Origin: Carallia brachiata
Lineage: Eukaryota > Streptophyta > Magnoliopsida > Malpighiales > Rhizophoraceae
Direction of reading: 5' to 3'
DNA: 64,000 nucleotides
NCBI GenBank assembly: GCA_021464245.1
Contig: JADCRB010000016.1
Span: 12,536,505 to 12,600,504 of the forward strand
Positions 1-12,406 of this stretch are shown here, piece after piece. The notes beneath the pieces are model-generated. The model saw nothing but the letters and a program-made list of their open reading frames with translations, was not told the origin of the DNA and did no database searches. Within the stretch, counting starts at the first letter, position 1, and the number at the start of each line of letters is the position of its first letter. The position numbers and the translations under genes were made by a program.

Positions 1-1324
1 GGGGGGAGAGAGACTGAAGAGTCTCAACATCTAGAGAGAGAGGGAGAGAGAGACAGAGACAGAGGGGAGGAAAAGAGTAAAAGGGAGACAGCTAGCAATG
101 AAGGGGGAGGCTCACCTAACTATTATTAACATAAACACAACACAACAATAACACCTTCAATCACCACTACCAGCCCCCACACCCACAGTTCCCACCCCCC
201 CCCCCCCAAACCTTTTCCTTTTTAGCCTTTTTTGGTGTTTTTCTCCTCCTGCGCTCCATTTCAAAACCCCTTCTTCACCCCCCTCTCTCTCTTCTCTCTT
301 GACGTTTACTCTCTCTCGCACTCCGTCTCTGCGTGCTTTCTCTAAGGTACGTTACAGTGATGTGGTAGTCCAATACCGCATTCTGTTTTGATAGACTCTT
401 CTAATTTTCGCTTAATATCCCAACAACAATGTGGTTTCTGGGGAAAACGGAGCAGTGGTCGTCTCTGACTTGTAATTGGACCAAAATTTGCTTACCCTTT
501 TTTTGTTGGGTGTGGAATTGAGGGCTCTTAGCTCAGGTTTTGCTCTGCAATTGCTAATAAGTGTCGGCATGCATTGAGGACTTGGTTTTCCCATGTCATT
601 ATTATTATTATTATTAATTAATTAATTAATTAATGTTTAGTGGGCCTTTTGAACTTTGGTTGCTCAAATTCACAGGCAATTTTATTTTTCTCACTTCCCA
701 CCACCTAATAAACAGCAATTATAGCAAGTAATCTTTTCTTAATTTGCATTACACGGAAATTCAGCAAATTTAAACAATTTGAGCGTTTTGTCTTTTTTTC
801 TTGCAGGAATTGTTGAAGTAATTAGCAAGAGATTCCATTTTGGAAATTCGGAATTCTACTTCATCTGCCCATAATTAACAAAAGGTTTGCTTCCCTAATT
901 CCCTTTAGTTGAACCCCCAATCTTCTTGTCATTTTTTTTAGAGAAAATTATCAAAATTGCCTCATTGAAAAGCATTTCAATTTTCTTTTTTCCTCAAAAA
1001 AAGTTTGCATTCAGGCAAGCAACATGTGAAATTTTCCAAAAGGTAAAAAGAAAAAAAAGGAGATAATGAATGAGCCGTTGTGTTTTTTTTTGACAATGTT
1101 AACGTTTCGCACTAGCTAAACTGCGCCACGCGGCTATTATGGCCTGGCGCTGGCGTTATCCACAGCAGCGCACGCATTTTAAAAACACCAACGGCCCACA
1201 GAAAGAAAGAAACCCAGAATTTGCTTTCCCTCCCTCTGTTTCTTTCTTTCTTTCTTTCTTTCTTTCTCTCTCACACATTTTCGTTTTTCTCTCTGGAAAA
1301 TTTTCCCAGGAAAGTGACAAAACC
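1..1324 (+). promoter_or_regulatory. 5' leader and upstream region of the GATA gene
   Basis: This stretch has no convincing coding sequence. Positions 1-345 are purine-rich then pyrimidine-rich, like a transcribed plant leader, and end in a good donor (gtacgt at 346). A matching acceptor (ttgcag) ends at 805, a further possible donor lies at 884, and an acceptor (tttcccag) ends near 1310, just before the GATA start codon at 1325. A leader with two introns is therefore plausible but is inferred from splice signals only. The region also holds a (TTA)n/(ATTA)n repeat at 598-634 and a (TTTC)n repeat at 1240-1267. Confidence 0.4.
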
Positions 1325-3053
1325 ATGATTGGACCCACAAGTTTCATGGACGAGATTGACTGCGGCAGCTTCTTCGACCAAATTGACGACCTCCTCGACT
1401 TCCCCTCCGAGGATGTCGACGGCGGCCTTCCTGGCCCCGACACCGCCGCCACCACTAACACCAACTCTTTCCCCAGCATTTGGTCTACTCAGTCCGAGTC
1501 GCTGCCGGGTTCTGACTCCGTATTCTCTAACAACAGCGCCTCCGATCTCTCGGCCGGGTTGTCTGTTCCGGTGAGTTGCCTTCCACGTTGCGGTTTGTTT
1601 TCCAGCTTGTTTAATGTCGGCCGTTAGATTTCTCATCGATGACGTTATTGTTATGAATTTATTTTTTTTACCGTGTTTTATTTTTCAAAAAAAAGAAGAA
1701 AAGTAAAACAAATGGCTGACTGCATTTGCACCCAGCCACAGCCAGCCTGGCAATCCGCGTTAAAAATTCGAATTACGTTAAGGGTAGTTTAGTCAATAAG
1801 GTGTACAATGCTGTGGTCTTTTTTGGAATTTCACGTGAATTGTCGGCGATGAGGTGGATTGTCTTTTTCAGCCTAAAATAATTTCAGTTCCATGTCACGT
1901 GGGTTGTCATGTGCTTTCCTCAAATGGTCTATTCTTTTGTAGTTATTTTATTTATCTTTTTCTTTTGTCTCTAGGCGCACCTCATTAGGACCTAAACTTC
2001 TGTTCGTATTAAGTTCTACCGTGTGAGCGAAAGTTATGTCTTGCGTAGCTCATCGCTCAATGAGTCTCATAGTCGACGTAATGAATGCAAATTGTATATT
2101 GAACTAATTAAATTTTCTAAGTGACATGATTTTAAGTTACCATTGCCGTATTTACGCAACCAGATTGAAATTTATACTGTTGAAATTTAAAAGGGAAATC
2201 TTGGCATAGTGGAATTGTCAGTTTCTGACTCTGCCTCTTGTTTTCAATTAGCAGTATGAAGATATTGTTCAGATGGAATGGCTATCCAACTTTGTTGAGG
2301 ATTCCTTTTCTGGAGGAAGCCTTGCGATGCAGAAAGAAGGGTCCACTTCCATCAACAGGGGTTCATTCATCTCACCACACACAACTTCCACAGCTCCAGC
2401 CCAGTTTCTGTTCTTGAGAGCAGCAGCTCCTCCTCTGGAGAAAAAACTGTGCCACGCAGCCCTGAAATGGTTGCCTCTGGCAAGTGTGGTCGAGCTCGCA
2501 GCAAGCGTCCTCGCCCTGCAACCTTCATTCCCCGTCTGCCGGTCCAGCTCATCTCCCCCACTACTTCCTCCGAGACACCCCAGGCCTGCCTTCCTCCCAA
2601 GGCTCCGTCTGATTATGAGAACTTTGCCGAGTCGCGAATTGTGATAAAAGTACCAAAGCTAGTAGGCGCAGAACATAAGAAGAAGAAAATCAAGCTCACA
2701 GTTCCATGGGCTCCTGTAGTGACTGACCAAAATTCACCACCACAACAACCTGTTAGGAAATGCATGCATTGTGAGGTGACCAAGACACCGCAGTGGAGGG
2801 CAGGGCCAATGGGGCCAAAAACACTTGCAATGCTTGCGGTGTTCGCTACAAGTCAGGCCGCCTTTTCCCTGAATACCGTCCTGCAGCAAGTCCGATGTTC
2901 ACTCCATCTTTGCACTCCAATTCCCATAAGAAGGTTCTGGAGATGAGAAACAGGGCTGGAGAGAAAATTAGCATGACTGGAGTTGCTGCAATCGTGACCA
3001 ACTCGCCGGAGCTGATTCCAAATAATAACAATCTTGCCATGGATTACATGTGA
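1325..3053 (+). CDS. GATA-type zinc finger transcription factor, subfamily A (GATA5/9/12-like), with two frameshifts
   Basis: Nuclear DNA-binding protein expected to recognise GATA motifs in promoters. Exon 1 is 1325-1570 and exon 2 is 2255-3053; the intron is GT-AG and phase 0. The acidic N-terminus (MDEIDCGSFFDQIDDLLDFP) and the serine-rich block starting SPVSVLESSS are typical of subfamily A. The zinc finger (about residues 252-276) has the plant spacing C-X2-C-X18-C-X2-C, beginning CMHCEVTKTPQWRAGPMGPK. Two single-base losses break the frame: one between about 2330 and 2385, just before SPVSVLE, and one at 2825-2826 between the Thr-Leu codons and the third zinc cysteine. With both allowed for, the protein is about 348 residues, normal for the family, and the C-terminus (to stop 3051-3053) is intact. 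It may be a sequencing or assembly error or a recent pseudogene; the family call is secure. Confidence 0.88.
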
Positions 3054-4520
3054 GGGAGAATTCAGGCGACGGTGTTCCAAGTTGAGCCATTTCACTTTGC
3101 TGCCTCCCTATTGTGGGTCTTACGCATTTGCTTACAGTTATTTCATTTCTTCTTTCATTGGTTTTTTTTTGTACAGGAATGGAAATCGGGGGAGTAAGAG
3201 AAATAGGTGACCATATTTTTAGCTAGTAGAGAAGGATTGTAAGGGAGCTGAAAGTCATTTAGGGCAACATGGAAGCTTAATGATAGTAGAGTTGTAGGGT
3301 TAGTACTCATGGGTAGGTCTGAAGTTTATTAGGTGTTTCAAGTGTCAGGGTCTATTTTCGAATTCTTTTCCATTTGTTCCCCTGTCTCTTCCTTTTCTTG
3401 GGAATTCTTTTTGCAGTTGAAGTTGTTAGTAGAAATTTATGACATAAGTAATGCATTCTGAGAACTTGCAGTCCTTTTTATGTGTCTTCTATAATTTTCC
3501 ATTTTCGGTATTTAATTTTCAAGTTCCAGAGGCATATGCAGCAAATTCCACAATTTTCCTTATTTTCAGCGACTCCTGGTTCAGTCTGAATGCCTGTCTT
3601 AGTCATCCTATTTCAAATTTCTGCAAAAAGACACTCTTGAGCTATTCTTTGAATCAGAAATCGAAATGGGATTCATACTGCATATGGATTCTATAGTTAA
3701 CAGGTTAATGCTCTCGTATGCAAAAATTATTGGGGACGTGTATGCCAGAGCTACCTGCGGTCATTGAAATGCTTCTGCTAGAGATTGGGAAGATTTGTTT
3801 GATCTCCTGTCTGTTTTTGCGCCTGTACAAACAATCTGTATGGACATGACAAGTAAAGCGGATTTGCCCAAATGGGTATCCTTTATTAGCTTGTAGGCTT
3901 GAAATTTTCACCAAAATGTCTTTAATTCATTGAGTTTGAAGGGTCTTTTGTTTTTAAAAGAGATGCTTCCAGATGGGTGTTAAAGTGTCAACATTTTTAG
4001 GTGGGTGTGGGTTGCAAAGACGGGGAAAGTGGTCTTACACCTTCAAAGATATTTACTGCACATTTCTAGATAAAAGCACCACCGTTAACTACAGAACACC
4101 TCAACAAGGTTTCAGTTGCATAATCTTAGTCGTGAATCAGGTAGGTGACGACGCATTTTGGCGACACGTCACATTCAACCAACACTACCAAATGAAAGGC
4201 ACTGATAGCAATCATTAGTGTTTATGGAGTATAACATGAAATTGGTTTACATCATTATAGTTTTACTTTCAGCATTTTTTAAAAGTTCAATTTAAGTTCT
4301 AATCATAAGGTGTGGCATCCTTTCAAAGACAGATTTTACGTTATGCTTGATTATGCAATGCTCGAAAGAACCTTTACGAGGAAAACGCACCCATTGGTGC
4401 AAATTTTTTATGTTTTATATTTCGCTTTCAATGGTATGAATAAAGACAATTAAATAATGTTACTCATAATATGATTTAACTAACTGATTACCTGATCATT
4501 ACGCTATTTGAGAGCCTTAT
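3054..4520. other. 3' UTR of the GATA gene and intergenic DNA
   Basis: The first few hundred bases after the GATA stop are T-rich and look like a 3' untranslated region. Beyond that I see only short chance reading frames and no recognisable repeat. Confidence 0.4.
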
Positions 4521-4525
4521 TTTTA

Positions 4526-5022
4526 GAGTTGTCCAAGGATTGGACCAGACCGAAACTGCTGTTTCGGTTTGGTTTGGAGACGAAACTTGATCCGGCCTAA
4601 GAATGGTTAATAGGTTAGACAGGTTTAAACCAGCAGTTTAGGGAACTTCTTTTTTAAGTAAAAAAAATTCAAACAACAAATATATATTAAAATAAAGTGA
4701 AACAACAAATAAACGGCCAGTATTCCTTTAAGACTTCAATCACAACTTTTATAACAACAAATAATATATTTCTATTAGTTGGAACTGCTGGCTCCGAAGA
4801 ATTAAACCGACAGTTAATTGGCAGTTCGAACTGTCGGTTCCGGTTCACTTTGAAACCGATGGTTTCAAATTCCAAATGAAGTGAAACCTGACCTGGCCTG
4901 GTCCCACCCATGTTTCCGAGCCGGCCTAAAACCAGCCACCAAGGTTTGGGGCTGGTTCCGGACCCTTGTGTGCCAGTTCAAATACCAAGTTTAGTTTGGC
5001 TCGGGTCCGTGCCCACCTCTAC
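4526..5022. mobile_element. Degenerate hAT-like MITE
   Basis: The left end reads TAGAGTTGTCCAAGGATTGG and the reverse complement of the right end reads TAGAGGTGGGCACGGACCC, so the ends are imperfect inverted repeats. The body is rich in GGTTTGG/AACCGG-type runs, as in the common plant elements beginning GGGGTGGGCA. No clean target-site duplication was found and there is no coding capacity. Confidence 0.45.
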
Positions 5023-7137
5023 TCATCCCTTTCCTTACATACGGGCTTTGTTCTCTCTTGAGAGTTAAAAATTTTTAAAAAAATTAAACAAAAAAAACCC
5101 TGGACAACAGGTAGTATCTCGATTCCCTTCTCATATTAATCGTGATGAATGTAATTTGCAAATAAATTCTTCTTCTTCTTTTTTTCAAAGAAAAAAATTT
5201 GAATAAATTGACACGTAGTTTCATCGGGATGTAGGCTGTGCGTCGTAACTGGTAAGTAGTTAATTGGGATTTTTTCTCTTAGATTACTTTTTTATTTTCA
5301 GTACAATAATAAGAATAACTTTGACATATTTGAGCCGTATGTCTCTTTTGAACGCTAGAGAATGGGGGACAGGAAGAATATTAATCATTGTTCATATGGG
5401 TTCAAATTTAAAATAATTTATTAATATTTTGATTTAATTTTTTTTATAAAAAACACTTACCATTTTATATTAAATTGATAAAAAAATAAATTTTATAATA
5501 ACTGATGAAAATTATCATTTTTTATAATTATAAAAAATAAATATAAATTTAATCTCCTCAAACAATTTAATAAAAATTTGAATTTACGATTATAATACAA
5601 ATAAAATCTTATAACCAATGGTACGAACTGTCGGCGGTGGGCTAATGGTGTCCTCCTAAGGATACTTTAGATGCAACAAAAAGTCTTTTCGTGATTAGGA
5701 CAAATCTTCTTTTTTCTTAAAAAAAAAATTACAGTAAAAAGGCATTTGCATTAAGCAAAACTAGCATTACATACGCAACAGGGAAGTGAGCAGCGGGGGT
5801 TGTTTCCCCTGCGACAACATTTCATCAACAACAGGAGTAGAAGACTTATGGCTCGTACAGCGTACGAACAGTCAAATTTCAGAACATCAAGGATAGAGAC
5901 GCTGCCATCTGGAATCCCAAAGGTACTTATTGGATCAACAAAACACTGGAACTATAAAATAACTACAAAATTATTTTTTTAATAAATATATGATATAATC
6001 ATTCACATAAAAATAAAAATAAAGAACAGTAAAAAATTTATATATATTTTAAGAGTAATTATAAAATATTATGAATCTTATCTTGATAGTTAAATTTTAG
6101 TAATATAAACTATAATTAAAGTGTGTTTCATTTTTTTTTTTATGAGAGTATTCATTATAATTTGATTATATTATTGTAAGAACCAATTTCACCTTAAAAA
6201 AATAACATTTTTTCATGACTTAAAACAGTTCTTTCATGTTACAGAATAGTCCTATTTCAATTCTAACAATTTTAAGGTAAAATTTTGTTCATGATTAAAA
6301 CGTAGGAAGAATTGGCTTCCGGTTCTAACAAAAGGAAGTGCCGAGCATCTCCAAAAAGGAAATTCCATTAGCTGCCAAAGGAAGACTCTGCAAGAGCAAA
6401 TGTTGCATGCCCACGAATGATGGTCTCGTATAATTAATGACGCTGCAGTGTTTCCCAACCATGGTGGAGGACACATCAGTCCTTAAAATGATAGGATATT
6501 ATCCATTATTGGCTAGGCGTATAATGTACAGGCTGATACGCTGAAGGTTATTGAGTTGGCCCAGACCCCTTAGCCCAGAAATGAAAGAGGGAGCTTTGCT
6601 TATATAATCTTGCATTAGAAGTTAAGACTGATTCGAGGCAATTTTGACCCCGGCATTGGGCACGTGTTGTATTGGGATCGTATTCTACAAAAACATGTTA
6701 AACACAACAGTCTCTCCTCTTTTATCTTTTAGAAGATCTTTTAATAGTTAAAGTTTAAACTTTTGTTTTTGAAATTTTGAGTTCTAATCATAAAAGGGAA
6801 AGGAAGAATATACGATTTATGAAAATAAAGAGATATTCACATTATATAACTCATGACCCAATGTACCTCATAATTAACCAAAAAGAGAGTCTCTTCCCCT
6901 TCCAAAATGGCAAGCCTCGAGTAAATTTCCATTCTATATTCAAATTTTTGTTTTTGTTTTTGGTGGAAATATATTCAAAACCTTGCCATCTGCAGCAAGT
7001 ATATCGGTTAGTATCAAATCCCTTGGAACCATACGATGTGCCATTTATATGCTCTTCTCTTGCCGACAAAGTGGGCCGAGGATCCAACAAAAATCAGCAG
7101 TGCAGTAGTGATAAGAAACAGATCAAAAAAAAAAAAA
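5023..7137. other. AT-rich intergenic DNA
   Basis: Mostly low-complexity AT-rich sequence. A slightly GC-richer patch at 6300-6480 has no recognisable protein or RNA signature. I see nothing else here. Confidence 0.4.
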
Positions 7138-7150
7138 ACAGTGTCAAAAT

Positions 7151-7290
7151 AAGGTTGAGTATTTACTCAACTGGTTGAAAGGAGTGTCTTTCAACTAGTA
7201 GGTGGGTGGTTCAAACCCACTTAAACTCACTTTCCCCTCCTCAAATATTTAATAGAGTTCCTTATAAACTAAAAAAAAAAAAAAAAGAAA
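7151..7290 (+). mobile_element. tRNA-derived SINE (copy 1)
   Basis: A 140-bp insertion flanked by a perfect 13-bp duplication, ACAGTGTCAAAAT, at 7138-7150 and 7291-7303. It carries a B-box-like GGTTCAAACCC at 7208-7218, a weak A-box-like region around 7165-7180, and ends TTCCTTATAAACT followed by poly-A. This is the structure of a Pol III-transcribed SINE moved by LINE machinery. It shares its 3' end with copies at 8624-8761 and 26630-26766. Confidence 0.75.
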
Positions 7291-7448
7291 ACAGTGTCAA
7301 AATGCCCCTAAAGGGACACCCGAAGTTGGAATTAAGATTTCTAGAAAAGATCTTATGTTCTAATCATGAAAATGAGAGTGTTAGATTTAATAAAAAAAAA
7401 TTACTCTCTCATTGTATAGTTGACAATTCAATTAGTCTCATATTAGAC

Positions 7449-7453
7449 AAAAA

Positions 7454-7496
<43 letters not shown>
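7449..7496. repeat. Poly-A run followed by an (AT)n microsatellite
   Basis: About 14 A residues are followed by about 17 AT units. Likely polymorphic; no other function visible. Confidence 0.9.
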
Positions 7497-7499
<3 letters not shown>

Positions 7500-8283
7500 C
7501 CAATATTTCATTTGTGTTGATGGACTTCTTTTGGGCCGCCGAAAGATCTTGCTTTAGAAGCGTCCATTTGACAATTGCTTTTTGTTCTTCACCATTGCAT
7601 AAAATATTGTAAACATACAATTGCTTGGAAGAGTAAGAGAGATTTTGTTTTGGTTAAAATCTCCGTATTTTTCTTTCGAATGGGAGCACTTGCCGAAGCA
7701 AGCCACATATTTTTCTTTCCAATGGGAGCACTTGCCCGGACGCATGTCTACGTGGATCCGCCGTAGAACAAGTGACCTTAGAGGGAGTTTCAGGGTCTTA
7801 GATTTTTATTGTGGAGATCTGGATTTTAATTTTGGGTAAAGGATGTGAAATTTGTAAGAATAGGAAAATTTATTTTTAATATGTAACTCACGGTCTAACG
7901 AATTTTTTAATGGACAAAAAAAAAAAAAAGATGGATTTCCGACCTCCATCTTTTTAAGCAAGGAAATGTAGTTCTTTTACCCATCTCTATTTAGATTTGG
8001 AGTCTCAAAATTTAGCCTACTATAATTTTTTAAAAAAGATAATAATTATTTTATATCTTGAACAAAGTGAGGTGATGCAAAAATAAATGAAATAAAGATA
8101 CAATTTAATTAAAGCACTAAGCAACTAAACTTTATTGTCAAATTTGAGATTCCAAATCAATTACAGTGTGAAGTTTCTATAATTAAAAACAAAAATATAA
8201 ATAAAATATTTTTCCATGATCTGTAAAATTTATATTAACTATCAGTCATGTGACCAATATATTTGAAATAGAAATTTTCTATC

Positions 8284-8363
8284 TTATGTTCTGGACTTAA
8301 TCCCTCCATATATGCTAGATTTTTTATGTTCTGGACTTAATCCCTCCATATATGCTAGATTTT
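8284..8363. repeat. Perfect 40-bp tandem duplication
   Basis: Positions 8284-8323 and 8324-8363 are identical 40-bp copies starting TTATGTTCTGGACTT. Perfect identity suggests a recent replication-slippage or repair duplication, or an assembly artefact. Confidence 0.9.
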
Positions 8364-8623
8364 TTAACCCAAAAAAACAAAAGATACGAGCCCAAAACAA
8401 GCCCATTCTCCAAACGAACTGTCTCCAGCACCACCCACAGGTTTGTGGGCTCTCAGTCCAACCTACCTAAAAGCAAATCCTGCTTGGCACGATCATTTAC
8501 TATTCATATCGGGCCGAGGAAAGGGGGCACTCCTATCGGGCGAACTCAAGCCGGGCTGCAGGCCTCTCGACCCATTTTACATCTCTAACCCACTGAATTT
8601 AGTAATTCAACAACAAATTTTAC

Positions 8624-8761
8624 ATAAGAGTACCCTTTAATCAGCAGGTAGAGAGTTGAAACTCCACTTAACATCACTTTTCGCTCCCTAAATGCTCGAT
8701 AAAATTCCTTGTAAACTAAAAAAATATACAAATTTTACCTTCGGCTCAAAAAAAAAAAAAA
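8624..8761 (+). mobile_element. SINE (copy 2) with a duplicated target fragment in its tail
   Basis: The insertion is flanked by a perfect 15-bp duplication, AACAACAAATTTTAC, at 8609-8623 and 8762-8776. The 3' part, ATTCCTTGTAAACTAAAAAAA, matches copy 1. The tail then holds ACAAATTTTACCTTCGG, a second copy of the target site plus adjoining flank, before a second poly-A run. The 5' half is diverged from copy 1. Confidence 0.65.
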
Positions 8762-8776
8762 AACAACAAATTTTAC

Positions 8777-10389
8777 CTTCGGTGACAAATGCAGAAATTA
8801 TAGTAAGCTAGCGACTTACGTTTCATAAATAAACTAATAATTTAAAAAATAATATAAGAGAAATATAATATAAATAATTATTAACATTAATTTTTATGAA
8901 TTTTTCTAATGAGACAGCTATGACAACCTAAAATAAATGAACAAATATTCACACATTTATTTTTCATTTCTAATATGGAAGACTTCTTATTTTATGGAAG
9001 TGAGATACAGTGATATATATTTGTCTTATGTTTAAAAAGGTATTTTCAAAATCTTAATCATGACATTTTAGTTACAAAAGTATACTTTTATTGTTATTTT
9101 AAAGCCATCCACACAAAATCTATGGATTAAATAAAAATATGTACATGTTTCGTCTATAAATATTATTATATTAAAGACTTTATTCTTTCATCAAAATGTT
9201 TTTATTTATATTCTAACACAACAGATATTACCATTTATTTTAAATTAAAAATTTGAACAAAAATATCTAAATTACATATAACTTAAACTATATTTAATTA
9301 TAATTAATTACATAAAATTTTATATGTTTAATAAATTGAATAAATTAACACATCAGAGAAATTATTAAAAAGAATGAAATTCCGCTATTCGTAGTAGCTG
9401 GAGTATCTTAGATGTGTGTCTTCAATGATATCTGCTTTGAATAGTAAAAAAAAAATTGATCATTAAAATCTTGCTTGGAAGAGAGGGAAAAGGGGCAAGT
9501 GAGAGAACTTGTGAGCGAAAAATGTGAATTATTTTGATTAGAAGGGGGAATAAATTTCATGTAAGAATAAGAGGATAGGAAAGAAACTTATTTTTTCTGA
9601 ACCCAGCAAAACAAGATAAGGTAAAAACGGTGGTTCCCTCAAAATTTTGTGTGATTGCTTATTTTCCCTTATCAATTCACATATTTATAATAAAGAAAAA
9701 AATTGGTAGTTTTATTTAAATAAATTTAAAATAATTATAAAATAATATAAATTATTATATAATTAAATATAAAAATAAAAATTAAAAAATTATTAAATAT
9801 CATTAAATGTGACTACGTATATATTTATTACCGCCCATATGAAATTACGTACTGTTACTCTTATCATTTTTGACAAAATTTCGTAGCTTCCCGATTCGGA
9901 GTTTCTATGGAACCCCTTCCAAAGGTCAGTGATGCTCGTGGCAATAAAAACCCACTCCAATTTGTTTGGAGAGCACGAAAAATTATTAGGCGGCAAAAGG
10001 TTTTTTCTTTTTTTTTTTTTGGCTATATACGGGTTGACATGCAAACTAAATATAAATAAATTAAATAAATTACTCAAATGTACTATTTAAATTACATTTA
10101 TATGCAGATTTTATCATAATTTATTATAGCTTACAAGTTAAATGTCTTTTAAAATTATGTACTATTTTGAGTAAAAAGGATAAAATTAGTATTATAATAA
10201 AAATTATTCTCCTTCCTTTAATTTTTAACTCATTTTTAATAAAAAAATTTATAAACTTTTTTTTATCACAGCACTTCCTCTCAAATTTTGAAAAAATAAA
10301 TAATTTTTCTCTAATTCTCCTCCCCTACTTTTTTTTTTTTTTTTCTCCACGCAAATTTATTTTTCTGACTACTTTTAGAAAGTCTAGGG
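8777..10389. other. AT-rich intergenic DNA
   Basis: Very AT-rich, with short direct and inverted AT repeats around 9700-9800. No coding sequence or structured RNA recognised. Confidence 0.4.
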
Positions 10390-10830
10390 GGACCTCCCGG
10401 CTCCGGCTCCGGCTCCACAGCAGTAAGATAAAGAGACTTTTGGTAGTACACGGTCACGGATGGGGCCCACACGGTATGTCCCATCACCCATATCTGACGG
10501 GATGTACAGGGATGTGGGCCCCTAACAAGTAAATCAGACGTCAATCATAGCAACGTATTACTTTGTCCTGATATGCTCACCCTTGGATGGCAAATCCCTC
10601 TCACCCGCGTACGGAACCTAATTTGTCCGGTAGCTGTTACGTTAGCGTCGCCGGTTAAAAGACAAACCCGATATTTCGTAACTTTCCAGTCAACTTGTAA
10701 TCGCACCGGCCCGCATGCTTGCTTTGGTGGTTGCTTTGCTTGCTGCTATTTTGACAGCGACTGCCTAGTCGGTTACATTCGCGTTACGATTATTTCAAAG
10801 ACATAAAGCGACAAGCTGATTTACATTTGA
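10390..10830. promoter_or_regulatory. Orphan GC-rich, promoter-like island
   Basis: A patch of about 440 bp, much richer in GC and CpG than its AT-rich flanks. It starts with three CCGGCT repeats and holds an inverted pair, GGGGCCCACA at 10462-10471 and TGTGGGCCCC at 10513-10522; each contains GGGCCCAC, the site II type of motif bound by TCP factors in many plant housekeeping promoters. No gene recognisable to me lies close on either side. It could be a promoter left behind by a lost gene, the promoter of a non-coding transcript, or a fragment of a mobile element. Confidence 0.3.
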
Positions 10831-12030
10831 TAAGAAAATCTTTTCGGTTATTCTTTTTGGGATTTTTCCTTTTTTTTTTAAACTTTAATTACCGGTGCTT
10901 TTTTTTTTTAAAAAAAAAAATGGGTCTAGTGGCGATCGTCTTTTGTGATGTTTTTTCTAGTAGTCTAGGAATTCACGGCCGGCACTATATTTTGACGGCG
11001 TCGAATCGAACGTATTGGTACAACATTACGAATTTCGTTTTTTTCTTTTTTTTTTTTTTGTCATTTTGTAGTTTTAAGAGAATAGAATATCTTGTTCTTT
11101 CTTTCTTAAATCTTAACAACCAAAAATGTCAATAAAACGAAGGTGCAAGTTATACGGGGTGATGATCTCCATAACTTTTCTTTTTTTTTCTTGAGAAAAT
11201 GAAGGTAGTGCTCCAAAATTTTATTAGAAAGTAATGTGAATATGTGTTTAGAGAATGTGAAATTATTATATTAGTTATTATATTTTTTGAATAAGACAGT
11301 GAATAATAAATTTAGTACAATTACTTGATGTTGACAAAATTTGATTATAAGATCTTTCACTTATCTTATAATCAAATGCTTAAAGTCAATTGAAAAATAC
11401 AAGGTGATTTTTTTTGAGAAAAAAAAAAAACAAGGTGATGATCTCGATAACTTGCCCATCTTATATGTATACATAGTTAAATAAAACTTAACATTTGGGT
11501 TATCAAGTGAGCAAGCTAAATCTGTTATTCCTGGGAGAGATAGACTAGCTCAATAGCCATTTGGTTTATTGATTCAACTCTTATAAATTGTGGGACTTTA
11601 GAGCACAAATGTTGCATATTTGTTAACCGATTTGTTCATGTTATCAGTTGCGTACTCTAGTAATGAAGCTGCCGTGCGAGAAAGGTTGACAAGACATATC
11701 TGCTTATGAAAGAAAAAGATCCAAATTTCTTGGCAATGCTCCACCAATCGTTGAATGTCAGTCTTTACGTTATAGACACTTTTTTTTTATTTTTTTGGAT
11801 CTATGTCCTTCCAGATCCGAACGTGCGGGACAGAGTTTTTTTTTCTACTTTTTCTTTCTTTCTAGATAACAATAGAAGAACACTCTCATTATAACAGTTT
11901 TTATCATTACTATAGCAACAAAAATTTGTCAGAAATAAATTAAAAAAAATAATAATGAACCAGCCATGAAGAACTTTACCAAAAACTAGCTATTCTCTCA
12001 CTAATGGCAGTATTTTTTATTAGAGGATCA
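10831..12030. other. AT-rich intergenic DNA
   Basis: Homopolymer-rich sequence with no recognisable gene. The short open frames are T- and A-run translations. Confidence 0.4.
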
Positions 12031-12406
12031 CTAAGTGATTGTAAAATTTAGTAGTTGTAAGTAGTTATAATATACAACACAATATACGAAATATACGATA
12101 TTTTTCTGTACTAAAAAAAATGTATGAAATGTTAAAGAGAAGTATAGGATCCGTCCGAATAACTATATACTTCTCAAATTAAAAAATTTTAGTTCTTAAT
12201 AGCTATTCACACGGTCATATAATTTTCTTTGATATGTTCTATAATTTCATTATAATTCTTCAACCACATCGTATATTTCGTCTATTCTCATAAGTCGTAT
12301 AATTCTCTTTAACATGTCATATATTTTCTTTACAAGTAGAGAAAAATCTCGTATATTTTCTCTGTTGTGTCGTATATTGCAGCTACCAAGTTTTGCAGTC
12401 ACCAAG
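12031..12406. mobile_element. MITE with long imperfect terminal inverted repeats
   Basis: The left end (CTAAGTGATTGTAAAATTTA, continuing to about 12110) pairs with the reverse complement of the right end (CTTGGTGACTGCAAAACTTG, from 12406 back to about 12335). Inside each arm lie ATATACG-type motifs (GTATATTGC, CGTATATTTC). About 375 bp, non-coding. No clear target-site duplication. Confidence 0.55.

Noticed and set aside
1156..1636. Minus-strand open frames opposite GATA exon 1
   Set aside because: Shadows of the real exon on the plus strand.
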